This document shows positions 9,518 through 17,801 of a DNA stretch of 64,000 nt, one piece after another. Numbering within the stretch: position 1 is the first letter of the stretch; each line of letters starts with the position of its first letter. The translations under genes were made by a program, and so were the position numbers. The DNA comes from Anaerobiospirillum sp. NML120449. Its GTDB lineage: Bacteria; Pseudomonadota; Gammaproteobacteria; Enterobacterales; Succinivibrionaceae. Under the pieces are notes generated by a model, which saw only the letters and a program-made list of their open reading frames with translations, searched no databases and was not told where the DNA came from. The DNA lies in assembly GCF_023051105.1 (NCBI RefSeq), contig NZ_JALKIL010000002.1, positions 175,361 to 239,360 on the forward strand, in the 5' to 3' direction.

Positions 9518-9547
9518 GGGGGCAGGTTGGGGCAGGTGGGGCTGGGG
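9518..9547 (+). other. G-quadruplex-forming motif
   Basis: Four runs of at least four G on the plus strand are separated by 6, 5 and 2 nt, with two more GGGG runs at 9491-9501. It lies on the non-template side, downstream of ntrC. Confidence 0.55.
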
Positions 9548-9568
9548 TGCCCTTAAGGGCAGGGGCTG

Positions 9569-9614
9569 AAAAAGCAACGTCCGAAACCTCAGGAGGTGCT
9601 GAGGGTTTCGGACG
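9569..9614 (-). terminator. Intrinsic terminator of the ntrC homologue
   Basis: Stem 9578-9592 pairs with 9599-9614 (CGTCCGAAACC.CTCAG with one bulge). On the minus strand it is followed by TTGC and five T residues. It begins about 88 nt after the ntrC stop codon. Confidence 0.7.
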
Positions 9615-9701
9615 CAGCCGGGGAAAACAGAGCACTCACAGACAGACAGCCCCTGCTCTGATGTCAGCGGGCTTTAAGGCTGTCTGCTGACAGCATCATC
9701 A

Positions 9702-11129
9702 TCAGCTGTTGATGTTGAGCTCCTTGAGCTTGCGGGTCAGGGTGTTACGGCCCCAGCCCAGCAGCTTGGCAGATTCCTGCTTATGATTGCTGGTATAGGC
9801 AAGTGCAGCCTCAAGCATGACACGCTCAAATTCCGGAGTTGCCTCGGAGAGGATGTCGTGCTCACCGGCACGCAGACGGCCGTCAACCCAGTTACGCAGC
9901 TGCTCCTGCCAGGAGGTAGGCTCCTTGGAGGTGCCGGCAATTGAAGTGGTGACGCGGGCCTGCTGGTTGCGGGCTTCCATGAACTCAGCTGGCAGGTCGG
10001 ACATCTGAATGTCGCGGCCGGTTACCATTATGGTCAGGAACTTACACAGGTTCTTGAGCTGGCGTACATTGCCTGGCCACTGCTGACGGCACAGGAATAC
10101 CAGAACCTCAGAGGTAAGCTTCTTAGGTTCCTGATTGTTCTCACGGGCACACTGGGTAAGGAAGTGCTTTGCCAGCATCGGGATGTCGTTGTTACGGTCT
10201 CTCAGTGGAGGCATATTGATATGAACAACATTGAGACGGAAGTACAGATCCTTAATGAAGGTACCCTGCTTGGTCATCTCATCCAGGTTCTGGGAGCTGG
10301 AGGCGATAACACGGACATCAGATTTGCGTGAAACATTCTGACCCAGTGGCAGGTATTCATTGCTCTGCAGCACGGTTAACAGACGGGTCTGAGCATCAAC
10401 AGGCATGTCGCAGATTTCATTGATGAACAGAGTACCGCCCTGAGCACGCTCGATGGCGCAGGAGATGCCATCGCCGTTGTAGAAAAGCTCATGCTCAATG
10501 CTTTCCTTAGGCAGAGAGGATACGTTTACGGACACAAAGCAGCCGGTGTCACGACGATAGGAGTGGTTGTGCAGGGCCAGGGCTACCAGTTCACGACCGG
10601 TGCCGTTCTCGCCGTAGATAAAGACAGGGAATTCAGTCTTGGAGACACGGCCGATGAGCTTGAATACTTCCTGCATGGCAGGGCTCTTGCCGATAATCTC
10701 AACATCATCGCCGGTCTCTTCGGCAGCGGCGGCAGCAGTCTCATCCTTCTTGAGCGACTGATTGACGCGGTGCACGGCAGCGCGGCGGATTAACTTGATG
10801 GCGTCATGAACCTCAAAAGGCTTTGGCAGGTATTCGAAAGTGCCGTGCTCATAAGACTCAATGGCTGCAGAGAGATCAGAGTGAGCAGTAATGATGATAA
10901 AAGCGATATTCGGGTCGACTTCATGTACTTTCTTGATAAGAGACAGACCGTCGATACCAGGCATGTTGATGTCAGAAACAATCACGTCAGGAAGCTGTGT
11001 CTTGAGGGCTTCAAGAGCATCATCACCATTGCTGAACAGTTTGTGGTTGATGTGGTTCAAATCAAGAGCGCGGTCCAGGACGAAGCGGATGCTGTCGTCA
11101 TCGTCAATAACCCAAATAAGCGGATCCAT
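9702..11129 (-). CDS. glnG: NtrC-family response regulator with degenerate AAA+ domain
   Basis: A 475-residue homologue of the nitrogen regulator NtrC. The receiver (1-120) is intact: acidic DDDD at 9-12, phospho-acceptor Asp53 in SDINMPG, Thr81 and Lys103. The Fis-type helix-turn-helix (about 435-475, LLGWGRNTLTRKLKEL) matches NtrC closely. The AAA+ domain (about 143-375) is altered: Walker A reads GENGTGRE with Arg179 for the catalytic Lys, Walker B reads FINE with Asn237 for Asp, and the segment between ELF (214-216) and GGTLF is about 8 residues short with no GAFTGA loop, the part that touches sigma54. Sensor I is also changed (ASSSQ for AATHQ), while the arginine-finger region LYFRLN is kept. 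It probably binds DNA when phosphorylated by NtrB but is unlikely to open sigma54 promoters. About 320 bp separate it from ntrB. Confidence 0.9.
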   Translation of the reverse strand: MDPLIWVIDDDDSIRFVLDRALDLNHINHKLFSNGDDALEALKTQLPDVIVSDINMPGIDGLSLIKKVHEVDPNIAFIIITAHSDLSAAIESYEHGTFEYLPKPFEVHDAIKLIRRAAVHRVNQSLKKDETAAAAAEETGDDVEIIGKSPAMQEVFKLIGRVSKTEFPVFIYGENGTGRELVALALHNHSYRRDTGCFVSVNVSSLPKESIEHELFYNGDGISCAIERAQGGTLFINEICDMPVDAQTRLLTVLQSNEYLPLGQNVSRKSDVRVIASSSQNLDEMTKQGTFIKDLYFRLNVVHINMPPLRDRNNDIPMLAKHFLTQCARENNQEPKKLTSEVLVFLCRQQWPGNVRQLKNLCKFLTIMVTGRDIQMSDLPAEFMEARNQQARVTTSIAGTSKEPTSWQEQLRNWVDGRLRAGEHDILSEATPEFERVMLEAALAYTSNHKQESAKLLGWGRNTLTRKLKELNINS

Positions 11130-11447
11130 AATTACCTCAATCTGCGTTGTAAATCATCAGGATCAGTGCTGCACAGTCAGTAAGACTCTGCACAAATTAC
11201 CTTCTGAGTGCTGTTGTCATACGGTGCTTATGATGACTGTATATCCCCATATAAAAGCCATCCCCGTATGAAAACTGTAAATCTTGAGCTGCATTTTTAC
11301 AGGCAGCAGCTGCCTGAAAACTTACGTGGCCACCCCAGGTATCCTTGGGCACCCAATGGTGGCTGCGCCACCATGGTCAGGCGCCGGCCCCAGGTCGGGG
11401 CGTCCCGTCGGGACGTCCCTGACTGGTCGGCGGCCAGAGACCGTGCT
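11130..11447. other. ntrB-ntrC spacer with hairpins
   Basis: 318 bp without a gene, longer than usual for this gene pair. It has two GC-rich stem-loops on the ntrB side (TGGTGG/CCACCA near 11360-11376 and GGGGCGTCCCG/GGGACGTCCC near 11396-11417), neither with a T-run. Confidence 0.45.
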
Positions 11448-12596
11448 TTAGAAGCGGCGGTTCATCATGTAGGTGCCCATGCCTGAGCCAAAACCGCCTT
11501 TGCCGGTATCACTGCTGCTGTTGCTGTTTTCATGGCTGAGCAGCGGCAGAATAATCTTGAATACGGTTGAACCTGGCTCGCTTTCGCATTCGATAGTGCC
11601 CTTGTGGTGTTCAACAATGTTCTGGGAAATCGACAGGCCCAGACCATGGCCACCGGCGCGTGAAGTGATCATTGGGTAGAAGAGCATGTCCTTTATCTGA
11701 GGAGGGATGCCCGGGCCATTGTCAATCACGGAAATTTCAAGGGACATAGGGTATTTGACGCCATTGACCAGCGCGCCCATCAGAGCGCGGGTACGGATCC
11801 TGATGGTCGGATAGGCTGTGCCGGACTCAGTAAGGGCCTGAATGGCGTTGGAAATAATGTTGATAAGTACCTGCTGCATGGCGTCGACATCGAGCATGAG
11901 CTCTGGCAGCGAAGGATCGTAGTCCTTCTCAAAACGGCAGCTGCCCTGGGTAGCCATGGTTTCAAGGGAAAGTACTTTTTCAATGATGTAATGGATATTG
12001 GCCATGGAGCGCAGACTGGCGCGCTGAGGGCCCAGGAGGCGGTCGACCAGAGCCTTGAGGCGGTCAGACTGCTCAATGATTATGCGGGTGTACTCCTTAA
12101 GTTCAGTATCTGAAGCATAGGTCATCTCCAGAAGCTGAGCGGCTCCTCTGATACCTCCCAGAGGGTTTTTGATTTCATGAGCCAGATTTCTGATGAGATC
12201 GCGGGCGGCAATGTTCTGATTGCGGCGCTGCAGATCATCATTGAGTTTCTGCTGATAATCGAGGCGGTGGATTTCCACTACCAGACCACGGGCGCGGCCC
12301 GTGTACAGAGAAATATACATATCAGCATGGAAATGCTGATTGTGCTCGGTACTGAAAGCTATGTCAGTTGCGGTAAAGCCCTGAAAAGCAGGATTATTGG
12401 AGTTCTGCAGGCTTTCAATCAGGCTTTTTTCCTGACTGTCGATAAGCTCGGTGATCTTGATGCCCTGAATTTTGGATCTGGACATCGAGAACAGCTGCTC
12501 GGCTGCAGTATTGGCATAGGCAATCTTGAGCTGCGAATCTGTTACCAGAGTAGCAGTTGAAATACTCTCAATAATAGTTTTTGCGTCGCACTGCAT
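11448..12596 (-). CDS. glnL: Nitrogen regulation sensor kinase NtrB
   Basis: A 382-residue cytoplasmic PAS-HisKA-HATPase sensor kinase that phosphorylates NtrC in response to PII. The PAS domain covers about 5-110. The H box NLAHEIKNPLGG carries His140, equivalent to His139 of E. coli. N box NIISNAIQAL, G1 DNGPGIP and G2 GGHGLGLSIS are all intact. The start at 12596 (MQCDAKT) has GAGAG 8 nt upstream; the frame extends five codons to a TTG. The kinase is complete, in contrast to its degenerate partner regulator. glnA, its usual upstream neighbour, is missing. Confidence 0.95.
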   Translation of the reverse strand: MQCDAKTIIESISTATLVTDSQLKIAYANTAAEQLFSMSRSKIQGIKITELIDSQEKSLIESLQNSNNPAFQGFTATDIAFSTEHNQHFHADMYISLYTGRARGLVVEIHRLDYQQKLNDDLQRRNQNIAARDLIRNLAHEIKNPLGGIRGAAQLLEMTYASDTELKEYTRIIIEQSDRLKALVDRLLGPQRASLRSMANIHYIIEKVLSLETMATQGSCRFEKDYDPSLPELMLDVDAMQQVLINIISNAIQALTESGTAYPTIRIRTRALMGALVNGVKYPMSLEISVIDNGPGIPPQIKDMLFYPMITSRAGGHGLGLSISQNIVEHHKGTIECESEPGSTVFKIILPLLSHENSNSSSDTGKGGFGSGMGTYMMNRRF

Positions 12597-13058
12597 ATAA
12601 CTAACTCTCAATTGCTAAGGATGTTGCGCGTCCTGCAGAGAAAATCCGGACAGAACCGGACAGACCTGCAGTAAGGTGTGATGACTCCTGATGTCGTATT
12701 GCATGCCGCTGCAGTCGAGTCTATGGCAGGGCCATAAAGCAAGCAGGTCTGGCAGAATTGCTCCATGACAGCATGGCCTTATGAGTTCTGACTGGTCGTT
12801 TCGCACTGCTGATGCGCAGCCTGCTGTCAAAGGTGTTATGCCCTGTACAGGTGCTGTCACAGCTCTTTTAATCAGGTCAGCCTGCCATATTCGTGCTCTC
12901 ACATGGACGCGAGGGGCATATAAGGTGACCTGTTCAGTACAATTCAGTGCGTCTGTTGATCAAACAAACAGCATATAAGCGCAAAATTGTGATCTGTATT
13001 CGGATCTGTGATCCATTTTAGAGCGTGTACGTCAAATTTGCAGCGAATTAAAATTATC

Positions 13059-13073
13059 GCACTGTTAAAGTGC
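13059..13073. promoter_or_regulatory. Candidate NtrC-type binding palindrome
   Basis: GCAC-N7-GTGC, close to the core of the enteric NtrC site (GCAC, spacer, GGTGC). A second half-site TGCACCA is at 13242-13248. The position upstream of ntrB is right for autoregulation, but the match is short. Confidence 0.35.
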
Positions 13074-13158
13074 GGTAATGTAAAGTTTAAGCTCAATAAC
13101 AGGGCTGGAAAAAATAATTCTCCAGGGCCCATTCTGCTTAGAAAGTACGTATTTATAT

Positions 13159-13186
13159 AGCCAGTAAACGATTAACTGGCTGTTTT
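13159..13186 (+). terminator. Orphan plus-strand terminator-like hairpin
   Basis: AGCCAGT pairs with ACTGGCT across 9 nt, followed by GTTTT. No plus-strand gene precedes it, so it could mark the end of a small RNA or be fortuitous. Confidence 0.3.
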
Positions 13187-13475
13187 AATCAAGAATCATT
13201 GCATTATTATAGTGCGCAAAAATGAATAAAATGAGAGCGTGTGCACCAAATTAAATGTGTTTTTGCGTCTCCCAGCGGCAATGAGCCGCATACGCCTCCC
13301 TTTGACAGCTCTGTTATGGACCGCTCAGCGCCCTGCAAGCTGCGCCTCAGGGCATGTATATGTGAACGCAAGTTTTAATTTCAGGGGCCATTGAGGGGCA
13401 AAAACGCTCTGATGCCGCGCCTGTTTACAAAGAATTCCCCTGTTTACACAGCATGCTGCTCTTATTGAGGGCAAC

Positions 13476-13515
13476 AAAAAAGCCCCTGTCTCACAAGAGT
13501 GAAACAGGGGCTTTT
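13476..13515 (-). terminator. Intrinsic terminator of bipA
   Basis: GCCCCTGT (13482-13489) pairs with ACAGGGGC (13504-13511), flanked by A-rich and T-rich arms so that it can work in both directions. On the minus strand it ends in six T residues, about 130 nt after the bipA stop. Confidence 0.85.
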
Positions 13516-13644
13516 CAGTTACCGGGCAGCGCTGCAGCTGCGCCGCCGGTGTGGCCACAGCTGCGCCGGTGTCTTACCGGCTGCAGCAGTTCAGGCCGGG
13601 CGCATCATGCGCCGGGGCTGGACTATGGCTGTACCATGGCCTTA

Positions 13645-15486
13645 TTACTTGTCATCCTTCTTGCCGCCGCTGGCGCGGAAAGCACGGACACGCTCAAGCT
13701 CGGATAAGAACTTCTTGCGGATACGGATAGACTTTGGAGTTACCTCAACGAGCTCGTCTTCGTTGATGAACTCAAGGGCCTGCTCAAGTGACATATGAAC
13801 GGCTGGGGTCAGGATGATATTGTCATCAGAGCCGGCAGCACGTACGTTGGTCAGCTTCTTGGTCTTGAGGCAGTTTACGGTCAGGTCGTTGGAGCGGTTG
13901 TGCAGACCGATGATCTGGCCCTCATAGACCTCTTCACCGGCATCAACGAACAGACGGCCACGCTCCTGGAGGAACCATAAGGCATAAGGAACGGACTTGC
14001 CGGTGTCGTTTGAGATCAGAACGCCATTGGCACGCTCACCGATAGAGCCGCCTACGAACTCATCGTAGGTATCAAAGGTGTGGTACATAAGACCGGTACC
14101 TGAGGTCAGGGTCATGTACAGGCTCTGGAAGCCGATAAGACCACGGGCTGGAATACGGTAATCAAGACGTACACGGCCCTTGCCATCAGGATTCATGTTC
14201 TTGAGCTCACCCTTGCGACGGCCCAGCTCTTCCATTACGGCGCCCTGGTTGTTCTCGTCGAGATCGAGGGTCAGAACCTCATATGGCTCGGTAACCTTGC
14301 CGTTTTCATCCTTGTGCAGAATTACCTCTGGACGGGAGACGCCCAGCTCATAGCCCTCACGGCGCATCTGCTCGATAAGAACTGACAGGTGCAGCTCACC
14401 ACGGCCGGAAACACGGAACTTGTCGGCATCGGCTGTGTTCTCAACACGTAAGGCTACGTTGTGAACCAGCTCGGTACGCAGACGCTCCTCAATGTTACGG
14501 GAGGTAACGAATTTGCCTTCCTTGCCGGCAAATGGGGAGGTGTTGACGCAGAAGGTCATGGAAACGGTAGGCTCATCTACGCTCAGGGCTGGCAGCGGCT
14601 CAACGGCCTGAGGGGAGCAGACAGTATCAGAAATCTTGAGCTCGCCCAGACCGGTAACGGCGATAATGTCGCCGGCGCTGGCCTCTTCAACCTCGCTGCG
14701 GCGCAGACCCAGATAGCCCAGAACCTGACCAATACGGCCCTGACGGGTAGTGCCGTCAGCACATGCTATGGTAACTTGCTGGTTTGGTTTGGCGGTACCA
14801 CGTGTAACGCGGCCTACACCGATAACGCCTACGTAGGAGGTAAAGTCCAGAGAGGAGATCTGCATCTGGAAAGGACCATCGTGGTCAGCCTGTGGAGGGC
14901 TTACCTTTTCAATAATGGTATTGAATAAAGGCTCCATGGTGTCGCCATGGTTATCAGGATCATCACTGGCCCAGCCGGACAGGGCAGAGGCGTAGATAAC
15001 AGGGAAGTCCAGCTGCTCGTCAGTAGCGCCAAGGTTGTCAAAGAGGTCGAACACCTGGTCGATTACCCAGTCAGGACGGGCACCAGGACGGTCGCACTTG
15101 TTGATAACCACGATTGGACGCAGACCACGGGCAAAGGCCTTCTGAGTAACGAAACGGGTCTGTGGCATTGGGCCGTCTACGGCATCAACGAGCAGCAGAA
15201 CGGAATCTACCATGGACATAACGCGCTCTACTTCACCACCGAAGTCAGCGTGTCCTGGAGTATCAACGATGTTGATACGGTAGTCCTGCCAGTTGATGGC
15301 AGTGTTCTTGGACAGAATGGTAATACCACGCTCTTTTTCAATGGCGTTGGAGTCCATGACGCGCTCCTGACCGAGCTCATTGCGATCAAGAGTGCCGGAC
15401 TGGCGTAATAACTTGTCTACTAAAGTAGTCTTGCCATGATCAACGTGAGCGATGATGGCAATATTACGGATCTTTTGAACATCCAT
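13645..15486 (-). CDS. bipA: Translational GTPase BipA/TypA
   Basis: A 613-residue ribosome-associated GTPase of the EF-G superfamily that aids ribosome assembly and adaptation to stress. G1 AHVDHGKTT (14-22), the switch region with ERGITI, G3 [15 protein letters not shown] and G4 NKCDR are all present. Domains II, III and V and the BipA-specific C-terminal domain follow, and the length matches E. coli (607). An AGGT precedes the ATG. It lies upstream of ntrB on the same strand, whereas in E. coli bipA is divergent from glnA. Confidence 0.97.
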   Translation of the reverse strand: MDVQKIRNIAIIAHVDHGKTTLVDKLLRQSGTLDRNELGQERVMDSNAIEKERGITILSKNTAINWQDYRINIVDTPGHADFGGEVERVMSMVDSVLLLVDAVDGPMPQTRFVTQKAFARGLRPIVVINKCDRPGARPDWVIDQVFDLFDNLGATDEQLDFPVIYASALSGWASDDPDNHGDTMEPLFNTIIEKVSPPQADHDGPFQMQISSLDFTSYVGVIGVGRVTRGTAKPNQQVTIACADGTTRQGRIGQVLGYLGLRRSEVEEASAGDIIAVTGLGELKISDTVCSPQAVEPLPALSVDEPTVSMTFCVNTSPFAGKEGKFVTSRNIEERLRTELVHNVALRVENTADADKFRVSGRGELHLSVLIEQMRREGYELGVSRPEVILHKDENGKVTEPYEVLTLDLDENNQGAVMEELGRRKGELKNMNPDGKGRVRLDYRIPARGLIGFQSLYMTLTSGTGLMYHTFDTYDEFVGGSIGERANGVLISNDTGKSVPYALWFLQERGRLFVDAGEEVYEGQIIGLHNRSNDLTVNCLKTKKLTNVRAAGSDDNIILTPAVHMSLEQALEFINEDELVEVTPKSIRIRKKFLSELERVRAFRASGGKKDDK

Positions 15487-16478
15487 TGTAAGAGTACCTA
15501 TGGTTAATCCCGATTCCTACGGGCTGAGTGACCAGGCTTGCGACTGTCAGATCATGCAGATGCATGGCAGTACAGATAAGGCGTTCTGAATCAGACGTAC
15601 CGGCTCAGACGTACCAGTTCAGACGTACCGGCTCAGGCGTACTGAATCAGGCGTACCGGATCAGATCTGAGCAGGTCTGCATGCTTATGCCCCGCACAAG
15701 GGGCCGATGACTGCTGATGACCGTTGTCGCAGCTTAATGTCCTGAAATAATTCTTTATGGCTGTCAGACACGCCTGATGAAGTACCGTCAGCTGTGAGCA
15801 GGTGACAGTTAACTCCGGTAATGTCTGTAACAGGCAGATATGCAGCTTTCAATGAAGTGGACTGATGAGGCGTACTGAGCGGACATCAGTGATTGTGCCG
15901 GCTGGCGCCTTATATCTTCAGTCTCTGACAGGCAGGACCGGGATGAGACAGGGGCTGTGCCGCCTGAAAATGGCACTGTCAGTAATGACAGTGGCTGTCC
16001 TGCAAAGGTGGAAGGTGGACCTGCAACACTGGCAGGCTGAGACAGCCATAATTTACGGAGTCAGTCCGTAAAGGCTGATCACAAAAAGTGGGATCCCTTT
16101 CGCGCTTTGAGTTAAAGCTGCTTGCAAAAATTTTGTCGCTATTTTACAGCAAAAAAAGATGATATTGACGTTGTGGACAAAAAAGCTTAATCAGGCGGCA
16201 AACAGCCATTAAATGGCCTCAGATCCCATCTCAAAAAAGGCCAGTACACTGCACCATGCCTGTCCCTGCTCCCCGCGCCTTGTCTGTATACGGTGCCTGC
16301 GCGAGTCTCATTCCCGGTTCATGCTCCTGTCCCACACCCATGGCCTGAACCAGGCTTATGATCAGGGCCTGCACCAGGCTCATAAGACGGTGCATGGCAG
16401 CGGTACTCTGTCCTTACCATCACTGGTCATAAGGCGGGAAAAGCTTTTGCCTGATGAATCGAACAGGGCGCTCTGGTA
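15487..16478. other. bipA-yihY divergent spacer
   Basis: About 1 kb without a supported gene between two divergent genes. It holds the 14-bp tandem array at 15591-15660 and a hairpin at 16052-16072 (TTTACGGA/TCCGTAAA, no T-run). Its arm TTTACGGA shares TTACGGA with the 34-bp repeats further right. Confidence 0.5.
15591..15670. repeat. 14-bp tandem repeat array upstream of bipA
   Basis: Five exactly phased 14-bp units (TCAGACGTACCGGC and variants, 15591-15660) plus a partial sixth. The array begins 105 bp upstream of the bipA start codon. Confidence 0.85.
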
Positions 16479-16648
16479 GTATTACAAACTGACAAATGCC
16501 GTAGATTTAGCAGTATTACGGACTGGCAAGTGCCGTAGATTTAGCAGTATTACGGACTGGCAAGTGCCGTAGATTTAGCAGTATTACGGACTGGCAAGTG
16601 CCGTAGATTTAGCAGTATTACGGACTGGCAAGTGCCGTTGATTTAGCA
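16479..16648. repeat. 34-bp tandem repeat array upstream of yihY
   Basis: Five head-to-tail units of exactly 34 bp with period boundaries at 16479, 16513, 16547, 16581 and 16615. Units 2-4 are identical, unit 1 has three substitutions and unit 5 one. Each unit holds the small inverted repeat ACGG...CCGT. The array ends directly before the yihY ribosome binding site. Confidence 0.95.
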
Positions 16649-16659
16649 GGGGGAGCCTG

Positions 16660-17610
16660 ATGAAAGAGCTCATAGCTTACTTTATAAGGCGCATACAGCG
16701 CGATGAAATTGCCATTGAAGCAGGCTCACTGGCCTATACCTCAATCCTTGCTCTGGTTCCGGCCATGACCATTGTGCTGTCCATCTTTGCCATGGTCCCG
16801 TCCTTTACCCCCATCAAAGAAGAGATGATGAGATTTGCGTCAGCAAACTTCCTGCCTGTCTTTACTGATGCCATCAGCAATTCCATCACTACCTTTGTTT
16901 CTCATGCCGCATCCATGACCCTGACCGGCTCGCTCATGCTCATTGTGGTAAGCCTGATGCTGATCCGCTCGGTAGACCACTCCATCAACCGCATCTGGAG
17001 AGGGGCAAGCCGCAGCATTCCCATGACCTTTGCCATTTACTGGACCATGCTGACCGTAGGCCCTCTGGCCATGGGCATTATTGTGTGGATTACCACCAGG
17101 ATTGTGGCGCTGAAATTCTTTACAGACACCCAGGCAGGAGTGGCTGTTCAGCTTCTGTTCTACGTCATGCCCTTTTTCATTGAAATGAGCATGGTCTTTG
17201 TTATTTACGCCGTTATGCCCGTATGTCGTGTAGCGGTACGTGATGCCCTTACCGGAGCCTTCGTGGTGGCGCTGTCCTTTGAGGGACTCAAGCGTCTCTT
17301 CTCGGCCTTTATTCTTAACTTTTCTGATTATGAGGCCATTTACGGCGCACTTGCAGCCCTGCCGGTGCTGATGATGTGGATTTACTTCAACTGGTGGCTG
17401 GTGCTCATTGGAGCAGAGTTTACTGCCGTACTTGGTGTTGCCCGCTCAGGCAGGAAGGAGGACGTACCTCGCCTCATTTACTCTCTGGTAAAGCTGACAG
17501 GCCAGGTTACCCCGCCAGAGGGCATACTCAGCGCCTCAACAGTACGCGCTCAGGCCCACCGCAACAGTACAGTAAACATCTCGGTCAGTAACTTCACAAG
17601 ATCGCGCTGA
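16660..17610 (+). CDS. YihY/BrkB family inner-membrane protein
   Basis: A 316-residue polytopic membrane protein of the YihY (formerly 'RNase BN', BrkB-like) family; its molecular role is not established. The N-terminal EAGSLAYTSILALVPAMTIVLS is the family hallmark, followed by about six membrane segments and the conserved YGALAALPVLMMWIYFNWWLVLIGAEFTAVLG near residues 227-265. GGGAG lies 7 nt before the ATG and is fused to the end of the 34-bp repeat array, so transcripts from upstream must cross the repeats. The length is slightly above the E. coli protein (290). Confidence 0.9.
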   Translation: MKELIAYFIRRIQRDEIAIEAGSLAYTSILALVPAMTIVLSIFAMVPSFTPIKEEMMRFASANFLPVFTDAISNSITTFVSHAASMTLTGSLMLIVVSLMLIRSVDHSINRIWRGASRSIPMTFAIYWTMLTVGPLAMGIIVWITTRIVALKFFTDTQAGVAVQLLFYVMPFFIEMSMVFVIYAVMPVCRVAVRDALTGAFVVALSFEGLKRLFSAFILNFSDYEAIYGALAALPVLMMWIYFNWWLVLIGAEFTAVLGVARSGRKEDVPRLIYSLVKLTGQVTPPEGILSASTVRAQAHRNSTVNISVSNFTRSR

Positions 17611-17735
17611 CGCCAGCAGCATCGTTGCATCTGCAGACGTGCTGACGTCATGGGCCGCGCCGCCCCGACAGACGCGCTGACAGGCGTCTGCCGGCCAGCA
17701 GGACTGTTCACATAAGCCGGTCATGACCGGAGCAA

Positions 17736-17781
17736 AAACAAAGCCCTCAGACCTTGCGTGGCCTGAGGGCTTTGTTTTTGT
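17736..17781. terminator. Bidirectional terminator between yihY and the AsmA-like gene
   Basis: CAAAGCCCTCAG pairs with CTGAGGGCTTTG, flanked by A-rich and TTTTT ends. It serves the convergent genes on both sides. Confidence 0.85.
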
Positions 17782-17801
17782 GTCCAGTATTCTAAAGATC
17801 A

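Larger units (their letters stand above)
8516..9701. other. 1.2-kb non-coding region
   Basis: No protein gene is supported. It contains an AT-rich stretch (about 9130-9270, with TTGACA at 9199-9204 and the inverted repeat ACATAC/GTATGT near 9229-9245), a G-rich stretch with quadruplex potential (9491-9547) and the ntrC terminator (9569-9614). Confidence 0.5.
12597..13475. other. Non-coding gap where glnA would be expected
   Basis: About 0.9 kb with no gene between bipA and ntrB. It contains an NtrC-box-like palindrome (13059-13073), a TGCACCA half-site (13242-13248), a repeated element GAGCGTGT.C..CAAATT at 13021 and 13235, and a small hairpin followed by GTTTT on the plus strand (13159-13186) with no matching gene. 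Confidence 0.5.

Noticed and set aside
16448..16475. TTCGATTC on the minus strand resembling a tRNA T-loop
   Set aside because: The flanking bases do not form the T arm, and no acceptor, D or anticodon arm can be assembled around it. I saw no tRNA or rRNA gene in the window.
16479..16648. Possible CRISPR array
   Set aside because: The 34-bp units are directly adjacent with no spacers, so this is a simple tandem repeat.
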